Shown here one piece after another: positions 57,927 to 64,000 of a stretch of DNA of 64,000 nt (within the stretch, counting starts at the first letter, position 1; each line of letters starts with the position of its first letter). A program made the translations under genes and the position numbers. The stretch spans positions 248,001 through 312,000 of the forward strand of contig NZ_SPPK01000001.1 of NCBI RefSeq assembly GCF_004569505.1, in the 5' to 3' direction. Source of the DNA: Dysgonomonas mossii. GTDB taxonomy: Bacteria; Bacteroidota; Bacteroidia; Bacteroidales; Dysgonomonadaceae. The notes below the pieces were generated by a model. It ran no database searches and was not told where the DNA came from. It saw nothing but the letters and a program-made list of their open reading frames with translations.

Positions 57927-58727
57927 TTATTTTCGTAGAATCCATAAATCTGTTAATGGTATTCTGTATGTTTTCAATAATTGTGCAGAAGACTTTCTTG
58001 CATTATACTGTTCTTCCACAGTCTTTATTTTATTCAAAGCTTCTTGTTCCGAGTCATACGTTCCGATAATAACATAATATATACCGGAAGTGTTTTTTAC
58101 TACGATTAAAGACTCTTTCGCCCCTAACGTTTTTTTTAGGTGCTCTGATCCGTTATATTTATTCGTTAGTGAAGCTATTACTACACTATATTTTTTAAGC
58201 TTTGCTTTATCTTCTTTATTTAAGTAAGATAATTCTTCCGTTTTGAGTATTTTCTTGTCTGTATCGAGTAAGTGCGCAAAAAAAACTGAGCTTTCAGGTT
58301 CTCCAACCGATGTCTCGCTTGTTTGTCCTGCTTGCGATTGAGAATTAGCGGGTGATGTTATTGGTACTACAACAGAGGTCTTTTTCGGACAATCAGGACA
58401 TTGATCGATAAGAGCCTGTCTGCGTTTTGCAGCTTCCAGATATACATCTCCATTTGCATACTCCGAATCATCATGATTTACTTTATAATGTTCATAGGTA
58501 GCTTTTACCTGAGCCATATAAGCCGATTCAGCCGTATAGTTTATTGATTCGCTACTGCTTTTCGTTTCTTTACCCGAAGTATTTTTGCTTTCTTCGATTA
58601 AGAAGCTTTCTCCTTTCATCTGATTGTTTGCCTCCCGATAAAATTTAGCAATAGATTTTTCCTGTGATCCACAAGAGGATACAAACATAATAATTGATAG
58701 TAGTAAAGTTGTGTAGATTATCTTCAT
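57927..58727 (-). CDS. SPOR-domain lipoprotein
   Basis: The start chosen is MKIIYTTLL because it gives a lipoprotein signal with lipobox VSSC. The mature protein has a Ser-rich, low-complexity middle (residues about 30-160) and a C-terminal SPOR domain (about 180-260, IVVKNTSGIYYVIIGTYDSE then an RxxLxxxL-like end), which binds denuded peptidoglycan glycans in divisome or cell-wall proteins. Length is 266 residues. It is a paralogue of the next SPOR gene, and precedes the MBL-fold gene by 24 bp. Confidence 0.8.
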   Translation of the reverse strand: MKIIYTTLLLSIIMFVSSCGSQEKSIAKFYREANNQMKGESFLIEESKNTSGKETKSSSESINYTAESAYMAQVKATYEHYKVNHDDSEYANGDVYLEAAKRRQALIDQCPDCPKKTSVVVPITSPANSQSQAGQTSETSVGEPESSVFFAHLLDTDKKILKTEELSYLNKEDKAKLKKYSVVIASLTNKYNGSEHLKKTLGAKESLIVVKNTSGIYYVIIGTYDSEQEALNKIKTVEEQYNARKSSAQLLKTYRIPLTDLWILRK

Positions 58728-58769
58728 TCTTAGATGTTTGTTTAGTAAAACGATATCGATATTACTATG

Positions 58770-58777
58770 CAAAGATA
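58770..58777 (-). promoter_or_regulatory. Putative -7 box for the SPOR-MBL unit
   Basis: The minus strand reads TATCTTTG about 42 bp before the chosen start. It supports the shorter start, since the longer frame would begin inside the -7 box. Confidence 0.5.
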
Positions 58778-58860
58778 TAAAAAAAGACGTTTAATTAATA
58801 CACTAAAAGTTAAAAGTAAAGGTGTTTAGATGGCATTTGCTTTAGCTATGGACATAAAAA

Positions 58861-58884
58861 AAGGAGAGCAGTTAGGCTCTCCTT
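58861..58884 (-). terminator. Terminator after the second SPOR gene
   Basis: A 9-bp perfect stem (58861-58869 with 58876-58884) sits just after the 58895 stop, with a T run in the minus direction (A run at 58856-58862 on the plus strand). Confidence 0.75.
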
Positions 58885-58894
58885 TTATGTTCGT

Positions 58895-59413
58895 TTAATA
58901 TTCTCGCTGTAATATCCACCAATCGTTGAATGGAATTCCGTATTTGCTTTTTAGAGCAGATACATCTCCCATTGCATGGTATTTTTCGAGGATTTCATTC
59001 TTTTTAGCTACAGCTTGTTCCTTTGAGTCGTAACTTGCTATAATTACACGGTACATTCCCTGATCGTTGCGAACCAATATTATATTGTAACCGTCGTTTC
59101 CAAATCTTTCTTTCAAAGATTCAGCTCCCGGTTTCATTGCCATTGCAGCAACAACTACACTGTAAGCTTTCAACCCATTAGCATCACTTTCGTATACCGG
59201 GGTAACTTTTTCTTTTCTAACGGTTTCGCTACTGTAGCTAGGAGTCGTAGTCGCTGGTTTCGAAACAGGAGTTGAAGATACTGAGTTCTCTTCCATTTCT
59301 CTTTCTTTCGCAGCTTCATATACCGACTTATATGCACTTTGTTTAGGTTTACAAGACCCAAATGCAATAAGGAAAGCCAGAGCTAATCCAATTCCAATTA
59401 ATTTTTTATTCAT
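58895..59413 (-). CDS. SPOR-domain lipoprotein, short paralogue
   Basis: A lipoprotein signal with lipobox FGSC near residue 20, a low-complexity linker (TTTPSYSSETVRKEK) and a C-terminal SPOR domain (about 80-160, NIILVRNDQGMYRVIIASYD). Length is 172 residues. It is closely related to the gene at 57927-58727; the C-terminal WWILQREY matches LWILRK of its partner, so the two probably arose by duplication. A peptidoglycan-binding role is inferred from the domain. Confidence 0.85.
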   Translation of the reverse strand: MNKKLIGIGLALAFLIAFGSCKPKQSAYKSVYEAAKEREMEENSVSSTPVSKPATTTPSYSSETVRKEKVTPVYESDANGLKAYSVVVAAMAMKPGAESLKERFGNDGYNIILVRNDQGMYRVIIASYDSKEQAVAKKNEILEKYHAMGDVSALKSKYGIPFNDWWILQREY

Positions 59414-59512
59414 ATCCTTTATTTTAATATGTTAGATTTAGCATTTGACGCAAAAATAATACATTACCATTTAGTATAACGCTTTTTTGTGGCAAATAGT
59501 ATGATTTTCACT

Positions 59513-60784
59513 TTAATTAATAAATTCAAAACCAGTATATGGCACCAATACTTTCGGTATGCGAATACCTGCATCGGTCTGATTGTTTTCTAACAATGCT
59601 GCAACAATGCGGGGTAAAGCTAATGCGCTGCCGTTCAGAGTATGAGCCAGCTGTATCTTTTTGTCTGCATCCCGATAGCGACATTTCAGACGGTTTGCCT
59701 GATAGCTTTCGAAATTGGATACCGAGCTTACTTCGAGCCAACGTTTTTGTGCTGCCGAGAATACCTCAAAGTCAAATGTAAGGGCAGAAGTGAAACTCAT
59801 ATCCCCTCCACATAGACGAAGTATGCGCCAAGGCAATTCAAGCTCATCAACGAGTGACTGAACATGCGCAACCATTTCCTTCAAAGAGTCGTAAGAGTGC
59901 TCAGGTTTGTCGATACGAACAATTTCAACTTTGTCGAACTGGTGTAAACGATTCAATCCACGAACATCTTTCCCGTACGAACCTGCTTCGCGACGGAAAC
60001 AAGCAGAATATGCCGTATTCATAATCGGCAGGTCTTTTTCTTCGAGAATAACGTCCCGATATATATTTGTTACAGGAACTTCGGCTGTAGGTATCAGATA
60101 CAAATCATCCAACGTAGCATGATACATTTGTCCTTCCTTATCCGGCAACTGACCTGTACCATAACCCGAAGCAGCATTTACTACATAAGGTGGCTGTACT
60201 TCCAGATATCCGGATTCACGAGCTTTGTCAAGGAAATAGTTTATTAATGCACGTTGTAAGCGTGCTCCTTTCCCTTTATATACCGGAAATCCCGCTCCTG
60301 TAATCTTTACGCCAAGTTCGAAATCGATAAGATCATATTTTTTAGCCAAGTCCCAATGTGGAAGCGCATCTTCTCCCAGTTCAGGTATGATACCTCCGGT
60401 TTTTTCAACAACATTGTCTTCGGCTACTCTTCCTTCAGGTACTTCGTCCGATGGAAGGTTAGGGATAAGAACAAGCAATTCTTGCAGATCTTGTTCTGCT
60501 TGGCGAAGTGTATCTTCGAGAACTTTACTTTGTCCTTTTATTTCAGCTACCCTGTTTTTTGCAATCTCAGCTTCGGCCTTATTGCCTTCTTTCATTAGTT
60601 GTCCTATGTGTTTCGATAGATTATTGGATTCTGACAAACAAGAATCTAAAGAGGTTTGTGTTCTCTTTCTTGTCTGGTCTATTTCCAATACCTTTTCGAT
60701 TATTTCTTTTCCATCGAAATGTTTTTTAGCCAGCTTTTTAATCACTAGCTCAGGATTCTCACTAATTGTTTTCAGCGTCAACAT
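59513..60784 (-). CDS. serS: Serine-tRNA ligase
   Basis: It charges tRNA-Ser. The N-terminal coiled coil (residues 30-100) binds the long variable arm of tRNA-Ser. Class II motifs are visible: motif 2 ACFRREAGSYGKDVRGLNRL and motif 3 TLNGSALALPRIVAALLENN. Length is 423 residues. The window also carries tRNA-Ser(GGA), but 37 kb away. Confidence 0.96.
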   Translation of the reverse strand: MLTLKTISENPELVIKKLAKKHFDGKEIIEKVLEIDQTRKRTQTSLDSCLSESNNLSKHIGQLMKEGNKAEAEIAKNRVAEIKGQSKVLEDTLRQAEQDLQELLVLIPNLPSDEVPEGRVAEDNVVEKTGGIIPELGEDALPHWDLAKKYDLIDFELGVKITGAGFPVYKGKGARLQRALINYFLDKARESGYLEVQPPYVVNAASGYGTGQLPDKEGQMYHATLDDLYLIPTAEVPVTNIYRDVILEEKDLPIMNTAYSACFRREAGSYGKDVRGLNRLHQFDKVEIVRIDKPEHSYDSLKEMVAHVQSLVDELELPWRILRLCGGDMSFTSALTFDFEVFSAAQKRWLEVSSVSNFESYQANRLKCRYRDADKKIQLAHTLNGSALALPRIVAALLENNQTDAGIRIPKVLVPYTGFEFIN

Positions 60785-60807
60785 AAGTCTGATTTTTGTT
60801 TATGTTG

Positions 60808-60815
60808 CAAAGTTA
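60808..60815 (-). promoter_or_regulatory. Putative -7 box for serS
   Basis: The minus strand reads TAACTTTG about 24 bp before the serS start. No clear -33 element is visible. Confidence 0.4.
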
Positions 60816-60905
60816 TAAATATTTTAAGAAAATGTTATTTATATACCTATACAAGTTTTATTTGTTTTAGGAAGTAACAAAAGACGATAACGACCTTTAT
60901 AAAAA

Positions 60906-60933
60906 AGAGACAGGCCGAAATCGACTTGTCTCT
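60906..60933 (-). terminator. Terminator after the ecotin gene
   Basis: The arms AGAGACAGGCCGA and TCGACTTGTCTCT pair over 10-11 positions with one mismatch and one G-U pair. A run of A residues on the plus side gives the T tail in the minus direction. Confidence 0.7.
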
Positions 60934-60957
60934 CTGTTTTGACGATTATCAACAATC

Positions 60958-61452
60958 TTATTTTATTTCAGAGTTTTGGTCTTTGCCGGCTTTCCAAACT
61001 CGATATTTAATCTCATAACCTTTCGGAGCATATACCACTATAGGTAGTTTGCTATTGTATCTAACAATCAGAGATTGACTTGATACAAATCTGTTTTCGT
61101 TCGGCTTATTACATGCCATCATTGTAGAGGCTGTTTTTCCATCCGATGTGAATTCGTAATAAGTATATCCCCATCCCTGTAAATCTTTCTCTTCCAATTT
61201 ACCCATCAGGGTATGCACATTGCAATCCACGCTCATTACTTTTCCGGGAACTATTTCTATCTTGAATTTAGATTCATCCGACTTTTTGCTTAGATAAATC
61301 ACATGTCTCACCATTCCTTCTTTTGCTGCCGGATAGGGTTCTAGTATTTTGGCTCTTTCTTGTTTGCTTTGTGCATTTGCTACCGAAGCAAAAGATAAGC
61401 ACAGACTCATCATAAGCAGTGTTAATGCTGCGAGTGTAGTTCGTTTCATCAT
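60958..61452 (-). CDS. eco: Ecotin-type serine protease inhibitor
   Basis: Ecotin is an exported homodimeric inhibitor of trypsin-like and other S1 serine proteases. The signal peptide ends near ANA (residue 27). The primary binding loop ASTMMACNKP is nearly identical in its core to E. coli ecotin; Met111 would be the P1 residue and Met112 P1'. Cys77 and Cys114 could form the loop-stabilising disulfide. The conserved ends LEPYPAAKEGMVRHVIYL and GYEIKYRVWKA are present. Length is 164 residues; MMKR makes the exact start uncertain by one codon. Confidence 0.93.
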   Translation of the reverse strand: MMKRTTLAALTLLMMSLCLSFASVANAQSKQERAKILEPYPAAKEGMVRHVIYLSKKSDESKFKIEIVPGKVMSVDCNVHTLMGKLEEKDLQGWGYTYYEFTSDGKTASTMMACNKPNENRFVSSQSLIVRYNSKLPIVVYAPKGYEIKYRVWKAGKDQNSEIK

Positions 61453-61732
61453 GTTATTGTTTTAATTGTTTATATTTAATTTGTTTCTAATATTGTTTTG
61501 CAATTATTATGACTAAGTAAAAAGATAAAGGTTTAAGATACTTGTTTGGTGTTAAATCTTTACTTTTATATTCGAATATAACAAGTGCTTGTAGTAAAGG
61601 TTCATATTCGATTCTTTTGTTTGCAAGTTTTTATCTTTCGTTTGTCGGGAAATAGAATTCGTTCATCGATTATTACTTGTTTATATATGCCGGTCGGATT
61701 AATTTTACATCATAACATTAAATAAGTTTATT

Positions 61733-62554
61733 ATGAGACGAAATTTAGAAGATAGACATTTTTTTAAAAGAGCTAGAAGAGATAAATCAAATAAAGACGG
61801 TATCGGTTTTGCCGTTTTGCTAATTCTAGTCGGAGGCTTTTTCTTATTCTTTAATATGGGAATTCTTCCCGATGTATTAAGACCAATATTTATATCGTGG
61901 CAGATGTTATTGATCGGAATTGGGGTATGGTCTCTTGTTGTAAAACGAAAACTAGGGCAGGGACTTTTGGCAATTGGTTTTGGATTATTTTTTATCTATC
62001 CCAAATTGAGTTCTGCATTTCCCACTATTTTCATTGATCTTGATATCGATTTCAGAACATACTGGCCAATAATACCGATAACAGTGGGTACTGTTTTAGT
62101 ATTAAACTGGTTGAGATCTTCTGATAATAAAAAAGGTGAGCGATGGAATAAAGTCTATAATGCAGAGACTGATGAGTGGCACGAGTCTGCTCAGGCAATA
62201 CATAATAAATCCGATTTTTTCGAAAAGAATATGATTTTCGGAGGCTCTGAGCAGATCATATTATCTCAAAACTTTAAAGGAGGAGAAGCAAATGTAATTT
62301 TCGGGGAGTTGATCTTAGATTTGCGTAAGGCTCAGTTGGGTGAAAATATAGCATACTTAGAGTTGAATGCGATATTTGGCAGCTTGGTTGTATATATCCC
62401 GTCAGAATGGACATTAAAGGTGGATAGTTCTACTGTTTTAGGTGCTTTCCAAGACCGACGTTTGTATAAAGACGAATCTTTGGAGAATGAAAATGGCGCA
62501 CGGGTTATAATGGAGGCAAATAGTATATTTGGCAATATAGAAATCCGAAATTAA
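61733..62554 (+). CDS. LiaF-like membrane protein
   Basis: The N-terminal 130 residues contain four membrane helices (about 22-40, 48-63, 73-90 and 100-120) in the LiaF/DUF5668 pattern. A soluble C-domain follows with FGGSEQIILSQNFKGGEANV and NAIFGSLVVYIPSEW, the beta-helix-like repeats of the cell-wall-active antibiotic response (LiaF) C-domain. LiaF represses envelope-stress signalling in Firmicutes. Here the neighbour gene, 16 bp downstream, encodes a membrane LytTR regulator rather than LiaRS, so the pair may form a different sensing unit. Confidence 0.85.
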   Translation: MRRNLEDRHFFKRARRDKSNKDGIGFAVLLILVGGFFLFFNMGILPDVLRPIFISWQMLLIGIGVWSLVVKRKLGQGLLAIGFGLFFIYPKLSSAFPTIFIDLDIDFRTYWPIIPITVGTVLVLNWLRSSDNKKGERWNKVYNAETDEWHESAQAIHNKSDFFEKNMIFGGSEQIILSQNFKGGEANVIFGELILDLRKAQLGENIAYLELNAIFGSLVVYIPSEWTLKVDSSTVLGAFQDRRLYKDESLENENGARVIMEANSIFGNIEIRN

Positions 62555-62570
62555 ACAGATAGCCGTTAGG

Positions 62571-63398
62571 ATGAAGAGTCGCTTGATAATCATAATGTAC
62601 ATTTTTATAGCATTGCTGACTACTGCTATTATATATGGCTGTATGAAGCCTTTGGCGATGGTTCCCTTGCCTGTATTGTGGGCTGACGCTTGTGTCTCGG
62701 GGATTGTTTTGTCTATACTTTTATTTTTATTGTATGAGATTGTAAAATATACTCGCTTTGCTACTTTGCCTTTTAAGCAACAGGTTGTTAATTATACGGC
62801 ATTGGCTATATTATTTGTGTTTTTCTGGTTGGGAGCAGATCTTTTGGCTCTGTATACACTTTTCCCTCAAGAGGAATGGATTGGCTTGTTGCCGATCTCT
62901 ACAACTCGGATTGTTTTAAGCTTGCTGGTATATGTGTCTGCAATACTTTTTTACAATAATATATATAAGTCTAATGTACAGAGTTCAGATGAAAATACGG
63001 ATGAGTTTCCTATTGCAGAAGATGATAATATAGAGAATCACGTGACAGAAGAAATAAAACCAAATGAAGAATTGGAGCGTGTCGCTGTAAAAAATGGGCA
63101 AAGAATAGAGGTAATCCCTGTCTCCAATATAATTTATATACAGGCAGAGGGAGATTATGTAATGATATACTCGGATAAAGGTAAATTTCTCAAAGAGCAA
63201 ACGATGAAGTCTTTCGAAAGCCTCTTGCCTTCTACTAAATTTGTGCGTGTACATCGCTCCAGTATCGTGAATGTCGATTTTATAGCGCAAATAGAATTGT
63301 ATAATAAACAAAGTCAATTGCTAAAGCTCAAAGATGGTTCACAGGTGAGGATTAGTATGAATGGGTATAGGCTCTTAAAGCAAACGCTCGGTTTGTAA
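62571..63398 (+). CDS. Membrane-anchored LytTR-family DNA-binding protein
   Basis: Four N-terminal membrane helices (about 5-25, 32-50, 63-82 and 100-122) are followed by an acidic linker and a C-terminal LytTR domain (about residues 170-275), with VIPVSNIIYIQAEGDYVMIY and FVRVHRSSIVNVDFI, the DNA-contacting His-Arg-Ser part of LytTR. No receiver domain or kinase is present, so it would act as a one-component regulator at the membrane. It begins 16 bp after the LiaF-like gene. The targets are unknown. Confidence 0.87.
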   Translation: MKSRLIIIMYIFIALLTTAIIYGCMKPLAMVPLPVLWADACVSGIVLSILLFLLYEIVKYTRFATLPFKQQVVNYTALAILFVFFWLGADLLALYTLFPQEEWIGLLPISTTRIVLSLLVYVSAILFYNNIYKSNVQSSDENTDEFPIAEDDNIENHVTEEIKPNEELERVAVKNGQRIEVIPVSNIIYIQAEGDYVMIYSDKGKFLKEQTMKSFESLLPSTKFVRVHRSSIVNVDFIAQIELYNKQSQLLKLKDGSQVRISMNGYRLLKQTLGL

Positions 63399-63429
63399 GG
63401 TTAAGAGTTTCAATTTTAATGAAAGTAAT

Positions 63430-63478
63430 CTCCGCTTCTTTTTTTACCACAGAGTAAAAAGAGTAAAGCGGAGTTTTT
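63430..63478 (+). terminator. Long hairpin terminator after the LytTR gene
   Basis: The outer arm CTCCGCTT (63430-63437) pairs with AAGCGGAG (63466-63473), and an inner T-run/A-run hairpin extends it. Five T residues follow. It ends the LiaF-LytTR unit. Confidence 0.8.
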
Positions 63479-63540
63479 GATCATAAAACAAAACCCCAAA
63501 CAAAAATCATAAAGGACTGTATTTTTTGTCTCTAAGTTCC

Positions 63541-63548
63541 TATCTTTG
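63541..63548 (+). promoter_or_regulatory. Putative -7 box for metG
   Basis: TATCTTTG lies 52 bp before the metG start. A TTG lies only 12 bp upstream, too close to be a -33, so the promoter is only partial. Confidence 0.5.
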
Positions 63549-63599
63549 CACCACGAAAATGCATCTTACGGGAACTAAATATAAAATAACTTACTATAT

Positions 63600-64000
63600 A
63601 TGACCAAGAAATACAACAGAACCCTTGTTACATCGGCCCTTCCTTATGCCAATGGTCCTGTACATATCGGACATCTTGCCGGAGTTTATATTCCTGCCGA
63701 TATTTACGTGCGCTACCTTAGGCTTAAAGGTGAAGATGTAATACATATAGGTGGTTCTGATGAGCATGGTGTACCTATCACCATCCGAGCAAAGAAAGAG
63801 GGAGTTACACCTCAGGATATTGTTGATAAGTATCATGGAATTATCAAGAAATCTTTTGAAGATTTCGGAATAGCTTTCGATATTTATTCCCGTACAAGCT
63901 CTGATATTCATAAAAAGACAGCTTCTGACTTTTTCCTTACGTTGCATAATAAGGGAGCGTTTGAAGAAAAAACAAGTGAACAATATTATGATGCGGAAGC
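63600..64000 (+). CDS. metG: Methionine-tRNA ligase, N-terminal part
   Basis: Only 133 codons are visible; the gene runs off the window end. The N-terminus [20 protein letters not shown] has the class I HIGH motif (HIGH in VHIGHLAG), followed by [20 protein letters not shown] with the Asp and His that form part of the methionine-adenylate pocket. The KMSKS loop would lie outside the window. The start at 63600 is supported by the methionine just before the conserved block. Confidence 0.95.
   Translation, partial: MTKKYNRTLVTSALPYANGPVHIGHLAGVYIPADIYVRYLRLKGEDVIHIGGSDEHGVPITIRAKKEGVTPQDIVDKYHGIIKKSFEDFGIAFDIYSRTSSDIHKKTASDFFLTLHNKGAFEEKTSEQYYDAE

Overview
The window looks like chromosome from a member of the Bacteroidales (Bacteroidota), most likely Dysgonomonas or a close relative. 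The taxon is inferred from several things. There is a SusC/SusD polysaccharide-utilization locus with a hybrid two-component regulator. Many secreted proteins are lipoproteins. The F1Fo-ATPase operon starts with beta and epsilon. Promoters have the Bacteroidota form (TTG near -33, TAnnTTTG near -7). The sequence is AT-rich, with very AT-rich spacers. No rRNA, CRISPR array or intact transposon was seen.

Layout. 1-9.7 kb: housekeeping and envelope genes (end of a histidine phosphatase, serine acetyltransferase, glutamate dehydrogenase, monofunctional transglycosylase, a lipoprotein mutarotase/GH43 pair, and a polyprenyl synthase-unknown-TatD operon). 9.7-18.7 kb: carboxynorspermidine dehydrogenase, then the complete ATP synthase operon atpD-C-I-B-E-F-H-A-G. 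18.7-22.3 kb: a candidate small RNA or leader, a GTCAC-rich repeat, pyrB-pyrI-flavin reductase, a lipoprotein nuclease and a small lipoprotein.

22.3-25.3 kb: tRNA-Ser(GGA), tmRNA (ssrA, tag ending YALAA) and, directly behind ssrA, a small AT-rich accessory island with an open-frame remnant and an Sll1717-type P-loop ATPase. 25.3-31.4 kb: a leftward operon for a 2-oxoacid dehydrogenase complex (lpd, lipoate ligase, E2, fused E1 alpha/beta) ending in flavodoxin. 31.7-34 kb: GAPDH divergent from a GlxA-type regulator, with a palindrome carrying two opposed -7 boxes between them.

34.3-39 kb: a Tat-exported Gfo/Idh/MocA oxidoreductase followed by an 1141-residue exported protein with a HEAT-like region and two DUF1080 (3-keto-glycoside hydrolase-like) domains. 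This is a candidate oxidative glycoside-cleavage module. 39.3-41.1 kb: a FemAB-like transferase and a DUF2179/DUF5698 membrane protein. 41.2-56.6 kb: a polysaccharide-utilization locus (regulator, SusC, SusD, basic-secretory-protein metallopeptidase, two GH92 alpha-mannosidases) that fits mannose-rich glycoprotein or mannan use. 57.1-64 kb: an MBL-fold phosphodiesterase, two SPOR lipoproteins, serS, an ecotin protease inhibitor, a LiaF-like membrane protein with a membrane-bound LytTR regulator, and the start of metG.

All calls come from reading sequence and translated motifs. No database search was run, so family names without catalytic motifs are recognition-based.
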